Positions 47,198 through 57,128 are shown, counted from the stretch's first letter. The stretch is 64,000 bases of DNA from Calothrix sp. PCC 7103 (GCF_000331305.1 NZ_KB217478.1:2756151-2820150); one strand, 5' to 3'. Numbers and translations are program-made. Notes: a model not told the origin generated them from the sequence alone.

Positions 47198-48832
47198 ATG
47201 ACAAGTTTTAATCGCTCTACCAGTCGTCGGCTGAAGAAGTTACCCCAAATTCCTTCTGTATGGGAGGGCGATCGCCGTCCATTGTCATCGCACCAAAAGT
47301 CCGAGGATGATAAAGGCGACTGTATTCTTTGGGTAGATGGTTCACAAGGAATTGTTCGAGGCATGGATGTGGTAGCATGTGACGCTGGTCCAGAGGCAAT
47401 TGTTCGGACGCTGATGCGCGCGATGGAAAATCCTCACAGTCCAGCTAAACCATCGCGTCCGTTGCGGATTGTAGTGCGCGACCGCGAAATACAATTTTAC
47501 CTACGTGGTGTTTTGCAAGATTTAGAAATTGCAATAGATTACACATCCGAACTTCCTTTAATAGATGAGCTATTTCGTGGGTTTTCCGAAATTATTGACA
47601 ATCAAATTCCTGATTTACCACCGCAGTATGCAGAACTTTTACACTCGAAAGCTTACGCAATATGGGAAGCTTGCCCGTGGGACTTTCTGCAAGAGCAGCA
47701 AATTATATCCATTGAAATTAACCAATGGGATATTGGTACTCTATATGCCTCAGTAATGGGCATGTTGGGGATGGAGTATGGAATTTTACTATATAGATCA
47801 AGTGAATCACTTAAGCGCTTTCGTGCCACTGTTTTAAAAGATGACGATACACAAAATTTAGAAGAAGCCTTTTTAAAGCAAGATTGTTTATTTTTGACTT
47901 TTGAGCGCAACTCTGACTTAGAGGACGAGGATGATGACGACGACGAGTACGAAGACCTTGCGGAATTACCAATCTCAGAAATCAGCCCGACTTTTGGTAA
48001 TATTCATCCTTTAGAGGGGTTACGCTCTGTACTTTATGATGAAGAAGCCTTAGTAGTACATGTAGCACTTGAAAGTTTAATTAAGTTTGTTCGTGAGCAT
48101 CGGCGCCAACTTAGCGAAGAGATTTTTCCATCTTTGAGTCGTAGTTACCGAATAGCATTACCAGAGTCAGAACAGACAAAATCTATTAACGTCAATGTTG
48201 CGACAATGCCAGAATTAGCAGCCGAATTGGAAGAAATGGCTGGTTTTGATACAGAAGACGAAGAAGATATATATGACACACCAATGTTTCGTTCGCTTCG
48301 CGATGATTTGATACCAGACGATTCGTTTTTAAGTTTAGGGGTCGTATCGTGGGAAATGTTAGATTATCTTCAAAAAGGCGTTAAATACCAGAAAGCAGGT
48401 GATATAAAGCCAGTTGGTGATGGTTTACCTGTGATATTAATACAAACCTCACGTCCTAAAGCAAAAACTGTCATCGAGAGTATTGAAGAAGCAGGTGGAC
48501 TGAAAGCAATTTGTTTTAACCCCGGCGCCGACCCTATGGGAACAGAAGTATACGACCTAGGTTTGCTACAAACCAAGAACGGTGAATTATTTTTGTTTGG
48601 AGAATTTGAAGACGACGACCCGACCCATGTAGAAGCTCGTAGAAAGTGGAACCAAAGGTGCAAAAATACTCAAGGCTACTGCGGACTAATAATTGCCAAA
48701 GGGCTAACAGGGGCTAGTCGCGGCAACCCTCAACTGCGTGACATGATGGCGTTGTTTGAAGGTGTATCCCTCTCACCCCAGCAATTAGGCATCGGAACTT
48801 TACAATTAATGCCCGAACTTCAATATGAGTAA
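47198..48832 (+). CDS. Large acidic cyanobacterial protein, DUF6930-like
   Basis: A 544-residue soluble, acidic protein, starting at ATG 47198; the in-frame start at 47126 would add a non-conserved leader. The N-terminal half resembles the cyanobacterial DUF6930-type proteins (ILWVDGSQGIVRGMDVVACDAGPEAIVRTL). A highly acidic linker (about residues 245-256) follows. The C-terminal third has VILIQTSRPKAKTVIESIEEAGG. Function unknown. Its first part contains the only classical HIP1 octamer (47268-47275) in the window. Confidence 0.8.
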   Translation: MTSFNRSTSRRLKKLPQIPSVWEGDRRPLSSHQKSEDDKGDCILWVDGSQGIVRGMDVVACDAGPEAIVRTLMRAMENPHSPAKPSRPLRIVVRDREIQFYLRGVLQDLEIAIDYTSELPLIDELFRGFSEIIDNQIPDLPPQYAELLHSKAYAIWEACPWDFLQEQQIISIEINQWDIGTLYASVMGMLGMEYGILLYRSSESLKRFRATVLKDDDTQNLEEAFLKQDCLFLTFERNSDLEDEDDDDDEYEDLAELPISEISPTFGNIHPLEGLRSVLYDEEALVVHVALESLIKFVREHRRQLSEEIFPSLSRSYRIALPESEQTKSINVNVATMPELAAELEEMAGFDTEDEEDIYDTPMFRSLRDDLIPDDSFLSLGVVSWEMLDYLQKGVKYQKAGDIKPVGDGLPVILIQTSRPKAKTVIESIEEAGGLKAICFNPGADPMGTEVYDLGLLQTKNGELFLFGEFEDDDPTHVEARRKWNQRCKNTQGYCGLIIAKGLTGASRGNPQLRDMMALFEGVSLSPQQLGIGTLQLMPELQYE

Positions 48833-48834
48833 AA

Positions 48835-48883
48835 AGTGCTAAGTGCTAACTCCCAAATCCTAACTCCTAACTCTACTCAGCAC
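48835..48883. repeat. Heptanucleotide tandem repeat array (STRR type)
   Basis: Seven 7-base units, for example AGTGCTA twice, ACTCCCA, AATCCTA, ACTCCTA, ACTCTAC and TCAGCAC. It is immediately after the preceding stop. Short tandemly repeated repetitive sequences of this period are known from heterocystous cyanobacteria. Confidence 0.8.
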
Positions 48884-48982
48884 TTTCCCCTATTATATAG
48901 TTCAGAGAAATCACTGTTGCAACACCTGTATTAAGTAATATAAATTACTTTAGCATGGGTAGTATAACTTCTGAATTCAGTT

Positions 48983-49978
48983 ATGTTTAATACAGCATCG
49001 GTTTCTGGTTCGCAAGGGGAACATAAGCCAGAAGTTTCTCCAGTAATTCATTTAGCCAAAATGTGGGCTAAAAAATATGTCCAACGTTTGGATAAAGTAA
49101 ATGACATACACGAAGGAGGAAACTTAAGAGAAAACACTGTTGAGCATATGTATAATTTATTACGTCAAACCAGTATTGACGCTTGGTCACAAACAGAGAA
49201 GCTAATTGGTAGAGAAGTACATCGTCATGAAATCGACCGCACGCTTATTGACCCGTGGCAAATTTCCCAAGATTCTTTTGTTATATACAATAAGGCTATA
49301 GATTCATATGCTAAACAATTACCACCTGAACACTTAGCTACAAAAATAGGTGGGTATTTGGGGAAAGTGCGCTCTAATTATACGATGAGTGATGCGCGAG
49401 TAATTGGATTTGTATCAATGCAAATACATTATACAGGGCAAATCTTGCTCAGACAAATTCCATATTCAGAACGTCAAGTAGTTAATAGTTACTTTAAGGT
49501 TATTGATGATTATCTTTACATGCCTTTACAGAGAGCGTATGAAGCGTCTGCCAAACATGAGCTAAATTCGACAGTTCTGCAAGTCATTCAAAAGCTATTA
49601 CCAATCAGTACTGACATTGCACGGTCGATATGTGAACGAGTTAACTTGATTTACCCAAGATACCATACGTACAGCGGCTTACTTTCCGATCCAGTTGTAA
49701 AAATTGCCAGCACCCGCGATGTTGAAATGTTTCAAGTTTATTTATGGGTGTGTGTACTAGAAGACAGTATTAGCTCAATTCAACACGAACTGTTTCCATT
49801 ATGTGTAATGCTTTACCCTGCACTTAAGGTTCAGTGGGAACTAATACGAACGATGATTCACCTACTACGTCAAGAAGTTGGTGCCAGATTAGGAGATACA
49901 GAGAAAACTCTGTTTAAACCTTACCTTGAAATTTTATGGGAAATGTTCAGCCCAGATATTTTTCCAGATAGTTACTAA
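48983..49978 (+). CDS. Unrecognised protein family, full-length member
   Basis: A 331-residue protein I cannot assign. It appears helical and soluble, with no signal peptide. Blocks shared with the paralog at 50568 include AKKYVQRLD, RVIGFVSMQIHYTGQ, YFKVIDDYLYMPLQRAYEA, LLPISTDIARSI, IYPRY and TRDVEMFQV. The C-terminal part (about residues 253-331) is missing from the paralog. The stop codon is part of an 11-base tandem repeat. No other gene suggests its role. Both genes have long AT-rich flanks, as recently duplicated or regulated genes may have. Confidence 0.75.
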   Translation: MFNTASVSGSQGEHKPEVSPVIHLAKMWAKKYVQRLDKVNDIHEGGNLRENTVEHMYNLLRQTSIDAWSQTEKLIGREVHRHEIDRTLIDPWQISQDSFVIYNKAIDSYAKQLPPEHLATKIGGYLGKVRSNYTMSDARVIGFVSMQIHYTGQILLRQIPYSERQVVNSYFKVIDDYLYMPLQRAYEASAKHELNSTVLQVIQKLLPISTDIARSICERVNLIYPRYHTYSGLLSDPVVKIASTRDVEMFQVYLWVCVLEDSISSIQHELFPLCVMLYPALKVQWELIRTMIHLLRQEVGARLGDTEKTLFKPYLEILWEMFSPDIFPDSY

Positions 49979-50006
49979 ATTTTTACTAAATTTTTACTAA
50001 ATTTTT
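49974..50006. repeat. 11-base tandem repeat at a stop codon
   Basis: Three copies of ACTAAATTTTT plus a partial fourth (to 50010). The first copy carries the TAA stop of the preceding gene, so the array grew across the gene end. Confidence 0.85.
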
Positions 50007-50567
50007 ACTAGATTTTAAATAATTTTTTATACATTCACCGAGACTTTCGACAAAGCTTTTAACAAGCTATTGGCGTATGTTGCTAAGTGCTATGGACTTT
50101 TTCACAAAAGTAACTTTGACTTGATGTCGTATATTTTTTGACATCCAAGCTTATCAACTCATAAATTTTGGCTAAAAATACTGATTCATTAGTCACTATC
50201 GGACGATTATCATTATACATAATGATGCCAAATAACTGCCACTCAAAATTCATTAATCTCTACCCCAAATAGTAACCAAAGATAGTTACTCTTTATTAAG
50301 AGAGTTAGTATGATTGTAAAATAATTGTAACAGTTATTACATATTACATATTATGTATTATGTCTACTGTCAAGAGATATGATTAAAAATTTAACTAAAC
50401 AACTATATTCTTTACAAATATTTCATGAAGTAAAACTATCAAAATAGTTTACACAATAAATCAAGATTACTTAAAGAATATAAGTGAATAAGAGACAAGA
50501 TATACAATTGAATAATCAGGTTAAGAATCATTTTTAGCTTGTAATATCCAGAAATACCAGGGTAATA
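49979..50567. other. Gene-free interval between the paralogs
   Basis: AT-rich, with the 11-base tandem repeat at its left end and no credible gene. No clear promoter elements were assigned. Confidence 0.55.
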
Positions 50568-51413
50568 ATGAAAAAAATATTGGAAGAGTCAAACGAGCAT
50601 TGGTTGGGTGCCACCCCATCTTTAGCATCGCAATGGGCAAAAAAGTATTTACAAAATCTCGATAACGGGTTGTATCAGCAATGCGAACCGGAGAGAGAGA
50701 GCCTGAACAATGTTGTATCTCAAGATGGGCGTAAGAAAACCGCGCAGTCGCTCTTAGGTTCTTTACGGACGATTAGCCACCTAGCCTGGAACCGTGTTGA
50801 GATATTACTAGCAACTGAAGCAAAACGTCATAAGATTGAACCCGAACTCATCAAACCGTGGGAGATAACCGCAGAATCATTTAAGATTTACGAAAAAACT
50901 TTGAAAGTTTACACTCAACAGGCGCCGATACGGCAATTGTCTACGGTAATGCAGTTAGCACGTACTGGTAAACCTTTATCAGAAAAAGTGTTAAGTATTT
51001 ATACTGGACAAGACTCACGTGTGATTGGGTTTGTGAGTATGAAATTTCACTACACAAGCCAAATGCTGCTAGATACTTTATTACCTTTGAAACGTTCAAT
51101 AATAAGTGCGTACTTCCAAGTAATTGATGACCATTTATACATGCCACTTCAAAGAGTTTATAAAGCACCAGCAGAACACAATTGCGATTCAAAAGAATTA
51201 TCAGCAGTGCAAAGCTTATTACCAGTCAGTACTGAAATTGCTAAAAATATATCAAAAAAAATCATTGACATTTATCCCAACTACCGATGTTCTTCAGGCC
51301 GTTTAAACGATGCAGCAGTGATGATTTCGAGTATACGTGACATTGAAATGTTTCAAGTTTTACTATCAATTCTTATGGCAAATGTTTTCTCCCGAAGTTT
51401 TTGGATAACTTGA
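50568..51413 (+). CDS. Unrecognised protein family, deletion-truncated paralog
   Basis: A 281-residue relative of 48983-49978, similar along most of its length (AKKYLQNLD, RVIGFVSMKFHYTSQ, YFQVIDDHLYMPLQRVYKA, LLPVSTEIAKNI, IRDIEMFQV). It then ends in an unrelated tail, LLSILMANVFSRSFWIT. The bases 51367-51408, read one frame over, encode QFLWQMFSPEVFG, matching the paralog's final EILWEMFSPDIF. So about 182 bp (49739-49920 of the first gene) have been lost here; 182 is not a multiple of three. The product lacks the C-terminal 60-80 residues and may be non-functional or altered. Confidence 0.7.
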   Translation: MKKILEESNEHWLGATPSLASQWAKKYLQNLDNGLYQQCEPERESLNNVVSQDGRKKTAQSLLGSLRTISHLAWNRVEILLATEAKRHKIEPELIKPWEITAESFKIYEKTLKVYTQQAPIRQLSTVMQLARTGKPLSEKVLSIYTGQDSRVIGFVSMKFHYTSQMLLDTLLPLKRSIISAYFQVIDDHLYMPLQRVYKAPAEHNCDSKELSAVQSLLPVSTEIAKNISKKIIDIYPNYRCSSGRLNDAAVMISSIRDIEMFQVLLSILMANVFSRSFWIT

Positions 51414-51766
51414 TTTACGTTCAGGTTGCGATGAGTTGCATGAGGATTTTGTAAATTCGTTATTTGCTTAACAGTAACAATATCAAGTTAATTTATAAAA
51501 TTTTGTTCAAGCAGGATTGTTTTATCCTGTTGATAGTTTCTCCTGTCGTAATAGTCAGTGTGCAATAATTTTTTTGTCACAATCAACTACAATGAATCTC
51601 AAATTTTATACTTTATTAGGATATGATAAGTATTCTGCTAACCCTAAATTTATTTTATTGATGAAACTAGTAATATAAGATGCTCCACCGCACATAAACA
51701 TGATATATTCTTCACTCGCGTGATTACAAACTACAACTGAATTTGGTTCAAAGAAGCATAACAAAA
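51414..51766. other. Gene-free interval before the CopG-like gene
   Basis: No gene was seen. The sequence is AT-rich; a weak AGAAGC near 51752 may be the ribosome site of the next gene. Confidence 0.5.
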
Positions 51767-51946
51767 ATGACTAATAAGAAATGGGCTGTCAAACGCATAA
51801 CTGTTAATTTAGCGGCACAGGAAGCAGAAAGACTAGAACTGTACTGTCAGCAGACTGGTAGACCTGCAACCGATGTCATCCGAGAACTAATTCGAGGCTT
51901 ACCAATTAACGAGGAAGCGACGAATAACGTCAGCGCGAATCGATAA
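51767..51946 (+). CDS. CopG-like ribbon-helix-helix protein
   Basis: A 59-residue protein from ATG 51767; an in-frame TTG at 51743 would add eight residues. The pattern KRITVNLAAQEAERLELYCQQTGRPATDVIRELIRGL matches ribbon-helix-helix DNA-binding proteins: a basic beta strand, then two amphipathic helices. It may regulate itself or the neighbouring genes. No toxin gene lies next to it, so a toxin-antitoxin role is unsupported. Confidence 0.65.
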   Translation: MTNKKWAVKRITVNLAAQEAERLELYCQQTGRPATDVIRELIRGLPINEEATNNVSANR

Positions 51947-52169
51947 CAAGTCTTGGAACGTTAAAATCTCGTTCTCAATATCTACTAATTTTTGAGTAAC
52001 TCCAGTTAGTGACTCCTCACACACTTAAATTTCTAAAATTTTTAAATCTATTTCACCCTTCTACACGCACGTACCCAACGATGTGAGTGAGAACTTATAG
52101 CGACAAATTGCCACTTCTGACACCAAGCCAGTTAAAATTTGTAAAGATAACTGGAAAAGGAAGTACGGA

Positions 52170-53609
52170 ATGCGCGTTGCAATCGTAGGTGCTGGTTTAG
52201 CTGGACTAGCAACCGCTGTAGATTTAGCTGATGCGGGCTGTGAAGTCCAAATTTTTGAATCGCGTCCATTTGTGGGCGGAAAAGTTGGCAGTTGGGTTGA
52301 TTCGGATGGCAACCACATTGAGATGGGTTTGCACGTCTTTTTTGGCTGCTACTATCAACTGTTCGATTTAATGCAGAAAGTCGGTGCTTTGGATAATTTT
52401 TTACCTAAGCAACATACTCATACCTTTATTAACGAAGGTGGACGTGTTGGCGCGCTTGATTTCCGCTTCTTTACTGGCGCCCCTCTAAATGGATTAAAAG
52501 CATTTTTTACAACATCGCAACTTTCGGCATATGACAAATTCCGAAACGCGATGGCATTAGGTACAAGTCCAGTAGTACAGGGGCTAGTAGATTTTAATGG
52601 CGCTATGCGAACTATTCGTGACCTAGACAAAATCAGTTTTGCTGATTGGTTCCGCAGTCATGGTGGTAACAACAAAAGTTTGCGAAAACTCTGGGATCCA
52701 ATCGCCTTAGCACTAGGTTTTATTGATACAGAGAATATTTCCGCACGGTGTATGTTGACAATTTTTCAGCTATTCGCCGTTCGTACAGAAGCCTCTAAAT
52801 TAAGAATGCTGAAAGGTTCGCCCTACGATTTCATGCATAAGCCGATTTTGAATTATTTAGAAGAGAGAGGCGCCAAAGTTTACACTCGTCGGCAAGTTAG
52901 AGATATTGTATATACAGAAATAGAAGGACAAACACGCATCACCGAAATAAAAGTAGCAAACGGTGATAGCGAAGAAAGTATTATTGCTGATGCTTATGTA
53001 GCAGCTTGTGATGTACCAGGAATTAAGCGATTAATACCCTCTGATTGGCGCAAATGGTCAGAGTTTGATAACATTTACAAGTTAGATGCTGTACCTGTTG
53101 CAACTGTACAATTACGGTTTGACGGTTGGGTTACAGAGCTAGAAGATGCGAAACAGCGTACTTCACTCGAACAAGCAGCAGGAATCGATAACTTATTATA
53201 TTCTGCCGACGTTGACTTTTCTTGCTTTGCCGACTTAGCGCTAACTAGTCCCGACAGTTTTTACCGTGAGGAGCAAGGTTCATTAATACAGTTAGTATTA
53301 ACACCGGGTGACCCATTTATAAAGCAAAGTAACGAAGAAATAGTTGAACATTCTCTCAACCAAATCCATAAATTATTTCCTTCATCACGGGAATTAAAAT
53401 TAACCTGGTCAAACGTAGTAAAACTGGCACAATCACTATATCGTGAGGCGCCGGGAATGGATATGTATCGTCCCAACCAAAAAACACCAATTGTTAACTT
53501 CTTCTTAGCCGGAAGTTACACACAGCAAGACTATATTGATAGTATGGAGGGCGCCACGCTATCAGGAAGACAAGCAGCCAAAGCAATATTAGAAACAGTT
53601 AAAATGTAG
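52170..53609 (+). CDS. crtQ: Zeta-carotene desaturase
   Basis: A 479-residue FAD enzyme converting 9,9'-di-cis-zeta-carotene to 7,9,9',7'-tetra-cis-lycopene, of the plant Zds/cyanobacterial CrtQ type. The Rossmann GAGLAG is at residues 7-12. [34 protein letters not shown] and the C-terminal [26 protein letters not shown] are characteristic. AAGGAAG just upstream supports the start. A SRPBCC protein gene follows about 95 bp on, as is common in cyanobacteria. Confidence 0.96.
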   Translation: MRVAIVGAGLAGLATAVDLADAGCEVQIFESRPFVGGKVGSWVDSDGNHIEMGLHVFFGCYYQLFDLMQKVGALDNFLPKQHTHTFINEGGRVGALDFRFFTGAPLNGLKAFFTTSQLSAYDKFRNAMALGTSPVVQGLVDFNGAMRTIRDLDKISFADWFRSHGGNNKSLRKLWDPIALALGFIDTENISARCMLTIFQLFAVRTEASKLRMLKGSPYDFMHKPILNYLEERGAKVYTRRQVRDIVYTEIEGQTRITEIKVANGDSEESIIADAYVAACDVPGIKRLIPSDWRKWSEFDNIYKLDAVPVATVQLRFDGWVTELEDAKQRTSLEQAAGIDNLLYSADVDFSCFADLALTSPDSFYREEQGSLIQLVLTPGDPFIKQSNEEIVEHSLNQIHKLFPSSRELKLTWSNVVKLAQSLYREAPGMDMYRPNQKTPIVNFFLAGSYTQQDYIDSMEGATLSGRQAAKAILETVKM

Positions 53610-53667
53610 GGTGCGTGACGCTACCAAAATTCTGAAACAAAGCGATAATCCAGTAGCGTCACGCACC
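53610..53667. repeat. Hairpin repeat, GGTGCGTGACGCTAC arms
   Basis: Perfect 15-bp stem: 53610-53624 pairs with 53653-53667 across a 28-base loop. Same family as 5217-5277 and 5299-5364. It immediately follows crtQ. Confidence 0.8.
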
Positions 53668-53703
53668 TTACGCGCAGATAACCCTTTCCCCCATTAAAAA
53701 ATA

Positions 53704-54144
53704 ATGCCAGACTGGTTAGAGCATACCGTGCAGGTCGAAGTAGAGGCACCAATAGATTTCGTATGGAGTCTCTGGTCAGATTTAGAACAAATGCCACGTT
53801 GGATGAAATGGATTGATTCAGTAAAAATACCCGAAGACGACCCAGATATATCAATATGGAAACTTAGCTCAAACGGTTTAGAGTTTAGTTGGCGTTCTCG
53901 CATTCTAAAAAAAATACCACTACAAATAATCGAATGGCAATCTATTGATGGACTACCAAATCGTGGCGCCATTCGATTTTACGACCGTAAAACCAGTAGT
54001 ATCGTCAAAATGACGGTTGCTTACGCCATTCCTGGGGTTATCGGTAAGATTATGGATAATTTGTTTTTGGGGAAGGTTGTAGAATCTACTCTTGATGCCG
54101 ATTTACAACGTTTTAAAGAGTATACACTTCGTTCTAAGAGCTAA
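53704..54144 (+). CDS. SRPBCC-family protein
   Basis: A 146-residue START-like (polyketide cyclase/dehydrase) fold protein: VQVEVEAPIDFVWSLWSDLEQMPRWMKWI and IPGVIGKIMDNLFLGKVVESTLDADLQRFKEY. This ligand-binding fold is often encoded next to crtQ in cyanobacteria, so a role in handling carotenoids or other lipids is plausible but unproven. The gene is separated from crtQ by a hairpin repeat. Confidence 0.82.
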   Translation: MPDWLEHTVQVEVEAPIDFVWSLWSDLEQMPRWMKWIDSVKIPEDDPDISIWKLSSNGLEFSWRSRILKKIPLQIIEWQSIDGLPNRGAIRFYDRKTSSIVKMTVAYAIPGVIGKIMDNLFLGKVVESTLDADLQRFKEYTLRSKS

Positions 54145-54195
54145 AGTCCTTAATATCTACACTAGGGACTAAGGACTAAAGTCCTTATTACCAGT

Positions 54196-54435
54196 TCACC
54201 AGGTTGGGTCACTAAATAAATTAATAGTTAATTCTTGACGACCGGGTGGTATGGATGATATACATGCACGCACAGTTTTTCCGTCTTCGTACTCTACTGT
54301 GCAAGCGTGGCATGAACCCATTAAACACCCTGTGGCGATAAATACTCCCGCACGGTCGGCAACATCAAGTAGAGGTTCTCCCACTTCGGCATCAATAGTT
54401 ATATCATCGGGTAGAAAACGAACACGAATAGTCAT
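54196..54435 (-). CDS. Small 2Fe-2S ferredoxin
   Basis: A 79-residue ferredoxin-fold protein. The cluster cysteines are C37, C42 and C45 (GCLMGSCHAC, spacing 4 and 2) and C58, 12 residues on. The last spacing is far shorter than the 29 typical of the photosynthetic plant type, so this is a divergent 2Fe-2S protein. It may serve a dedicated oxygenase or desaturase. Its gene is 16 bp downstream of cobQ and same-strand, so possibly co-transcribed. Confidence 0.88.
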   Translation of the reverse strand: MTIRVRFLPDDITIDAEVGEPLLDVADRAGVFIATGCLMGSCHACTVEYEDGKTVRACISSIPPGRQELTINLFSDPTW

Positions 54436-54451
54436 GGGTTTGTTAACTTAA

Positions 54452-55927
54452 TCACAAAAACGCTGATAAATCTAAATGCCGTTCAACTTCATTCGCAAGG
54501 GAATCTAATAGATTTTCGCGCTGTTCACGGTAATTTGCAACACCTGTAGGTAATGATTTTAAACCACGTTGTTGACGTAAACGGTTTAACCAAGCTCGGC
54601 GCCAAGGGCCATTATCAAATATTCCGTGTAAATAAGTTCCCCAAACAGATTGACAACCATCAACTAATCCTAAATTGGGGTCATCGAATAATGCTTGGTA
54701 CCCTTGGTTATCGTTGGGTGGAATTTCTGTGCGTGAACGTCCCTGGTGAATTTCAAATCCGGTAACAGGTAAACCGAGGTGTGGGAAATTTGAAGTTACT
54801 TGACGCTGACGAGCAATTTTTTGTCCAGTAATAACTGTCTTTAATGGTAATAATCCTAACCCTTGGAATCTACCTGCTTGACCCTCAATTCCTTCAGGAT
54901 CTGCTATCATTTGTCCTAAAATTTGGTAGCCTCCACAAATTCCTAAAACCGTTCCACCAGAAGCAGCGTAGTGTTGGATAGCTTCTGCCATGCCGCTTTT
55001 TTGCATAATTAGTAAGTCGGCAATAGTCGTTTTTGTTCCAGGTATAATTACTGCATCAGGATGTCCTAAATCTTGCTTTGGACTTAGATATTTTACTGAT
55101 ACACTTGGCTCTGATTCGAGTGGGTCAAAATCGGTAAAGTTAGAAATGCGAGGCAAACGAATTACTGCAATATTAAGGTCGCTGCCATGTTTATGCGGTT
55201 TACGTTCGAGTAAGTCCAACGAATCTTCGGCAGGAAATACAAGCTCTAGGTAAGGAATTACACCAATTACTGGAATACCCGTCCGTTCCTCAACCCATTT
55301 AATTCCTGATTCAAGTAACGAACGCTGTCCTCGAAACTTATTGATTACAATACCTTTAATTAACGCGCGCTCATCTGGCTCTAATAGTTCTAGAGTACCA
55401 ATAATATGAGCAAAGGCGCCACCTCTATCAATATCAACAACTAATATAGTGGATGCATTCAAATGTTTAGCAACTCGCATATTGGTTAAGTCGCGGTGCT
55501 TAAGATTAATTTCCGCAGGACTTCCAGCACCTTCGCACACTAACAAATCAAATTCGGTTTGCAAATGCTGTAAAGATTCTTCAATTGACCGCCAGCCTAA
55601 ATCAAAATACTGTTCATAATATTCAGCAGCAGTAACTTTACCAACGGGTTTACCCTTCATAATTACCTGTGAAGTCATATCGCCTTGGGGTTTAAGCAAT
55701 ATAGGATTCATTTCCACCCAAGGAATAACGCCAGCGGCCCAAGCTTGAACAGCTTGAGCATAGCCCATTTCACCACCACTGGCTGTTACGTATGCATTTA
55801 GAGCCATATTCTGACCTTTAAAAGGCGCCACTCGCCAACCACGTCGCGACAAAATCCGACAAATAGCAGCTGTTAATAGAGATTTTCCCGCGTGGGATGT
55901 AGTGCCCACAACCATAATTGCTTTCAT
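54452..55927 (-). CDS. cobQ: Cobyric acid synthase
   Basis: A 491-residue amidotransferase that adds four amide groups to adenosylcobyrinic acid a,c-diamide. The ATP-binding start is MVVGTTSHAGKS and APFKGQNMALNA. The glutamine amidotransferase part has GTVLGICGGYQILGQ (nucleophilic Cys) and the final GTYLHGIFDN histidine. Together with cbiG-cobJ it shows cobalamin (or pseudocobalamin) synthesis. Confidence 0.97.
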   Translation of the reverse strand: MKAIMVVGTTSHAGKSLLTAAICRILSRRGWRVAPFKGQNMALNAYVTASGGEMGYAQAVQAWAAGVIPWVEMNPILLKPQGDMTSQVIMKGKPVGKVTAAEYYEQYFDLGWRSIEESLQHLQTEFDLLVCEGAGSPAEINLKHRDLTNMRVAKHLNASTILVVDIDRGGAFAHIIGTLELLEPDERALIKGIVINKFRGQRSLLESGIKWVEERTGIPVIGVIPYLELVFPAEDSLDLLERKPHKHGSDLNIAVIRLPRISNFTDFDPLESEPSVSVKYLSPKQDLGHPDAVIIPGTKTTIADLLIMQKSGMAEAIQHYAASGGTVLGICGGYQILGQMIADPEGIEGQAGRFQGLGLLPLKTVITGQKIARQRQVTSNFPHLGLPVTGFEIHQGRSRTEIPPNDNQGYQALFDDPNLGLVDGCQSVWGTYLHGIFDNGPWRRAWLNRLRQQRGLKSLPTGVANYREQRENLLDSLANEVERHLDLSAFL

Positions 55928-56107
55928 AAGTTAATAATCTATTAGTTTTTAGTAGAGGGAGTGGTCGCAAACCATGTGAGATGCCAATCGTCACTATTAG
56001 ATAACGAGTGACAACTCAACTATATTAAAGATTTCATGAATGGGATTGACGTTTCCGTACTTATTATTCCCCTGTATCCTTCTTTAATAACTCATTCCCC
56101 CTTAATT

Positions 56108-56512
56108 CTAGAAGGGTAATCTCAAGTAGCGAGTCACAGCTTCATAAAAAATATCCAGAAACGTCGGTTGGCGCCAAGGTTTTGTCAAAGATTGCTCAAC
56201 TAATTGGCGCCCTAAAGGAGTCAAACGAAAACTATCGGTTATACCCTGACCATCAACTTCGCGTCGTAATACACCAACTTGAATTAGCCAAACCAGCTCA
56301 GAGTCCGTAATTAATTCCGACAAAGGGCGTTTAGTATAACTATTCTCAACACCCTTAGTACCAGTAATTTCACTAATTGCCACCCTGTCTTGACGCATCG
56401 CATCAAACAAAGAAAACATAAAAGGCGAACAAATCAGCGACCGTAGCGCACGTTCAAGAGTCTGACCTGTATAAACGAAAGGTTTTTGGTTTTGATAATC
56501 AGCAAAAGACAT
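56108..56512 (-). CDS. Conserved cyanobacterial protein, Npun_F0494-like
   Basis: A 134-residue soluble protein, similar to the cyanobacterial family annotated as Npun_F0494. Segments such as ERALRSLICSPFMFSLFDAMRQ and SELVWLIQVGVLRREVDGQG suggest a winged-helix-like fold. Function unknown. The gene is convergent with nothing nearby and divergent from prxQ. Confidence 0.65.
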   Translation of the reverse strand: MSFADYQNQKPFVYTGQTLERALRSLICSPFMFSLFDAMRQDRVAISEITGTKGVENSYTKRPLSELITDSELVWLIQVGVLRREVDGQGITDSFRLTPLGRQLVEQSLTKPWRQPTFLDIFYEAVTRYLRLPF

Positions 56513-56598
56513 AAAAGTTAGATATTCATCTTAAAAACATTGTAAATTATTGTAAAATTTCAATTGCATAAACAATCAGCAAACAGGGTAGTTTAATT

Positions 56599-57036
56599 AT
56601 GGCTTTAGCAGTTGGTACAGATGCACCTGCATTTACCGCCAAAGATACCAACGGTAATACAGTGTCGTTGTCTGATTTCAAAGGTAAAACTGTAGTTTTA
56701 TATTTCTATCCCAAAGACGATACTCCAGGTTGCACCAAACAAGCTTGCAGTTTCCGCGATGCTCAACCGGACTATCAAAATAAAGATGTAGTTGTATTGG
56801 GAGTTAGTGCTGATAACGAAAGTTCCCACCAGGCATTTACTCAAAAGTACAATTTGAATTTTCCTCTGTTGGCAGACACCGACCATTCACTTATCAGCGC
56901 TTATGATGTTGATGGTGGTGGATATGCGAAGCGCGTTACCTATGTAATCGATGGTAACGGCAAAATCACTCACGTTGATGCCAGCGTTAACACTTCCACT
57001 CACGCTAGTGATGTTTTACAAGCATTAGGTTTGTAA
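56599..57036 (+). CDS. prxQ: Peroxiredoxin Q / bacterioferritin comigratory protein
   Basis: A 145-residue thioredoxin-dependent peroxidase. Peroxidatic C45 and resolving C50 are in TPGCTKQACSFRDAQP, the full PrxQ arrangement. It is cytoplasmic, with no signal peptide, and reduces hydrogen peroxide and alkyl peroxides. It is the standard counterpart of the exported copy at 32036-32593. Confidence 0.95.
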   Translation: MALAVGTDAPAFTAKDTNGNTVSLSDFKGKTVVLYFYPKDDTPGCTKQACSFRDAQPDYQNKDVVVLGVSADNESSHQAFTQKYNLNFPLLADTDHSLISAYDVDGGGYAKRVTYVIDGNGKITHVDASVNTSTHASDVLQALGL

Positions 57037-57128
57037 TTATATATCGGTCAAGATAATGTTTTACTGGGGGATATAATAAATAAACCCCAGTAATTGACAA
57101 AAACTCATAGCTTTATTAAAAAAATAAA

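Noticed and set aside
48835-48883. A CRISPR-like array after 48832
   Set aside because: Again contiguous 7-bp units without spacers; no cas genes in the window.
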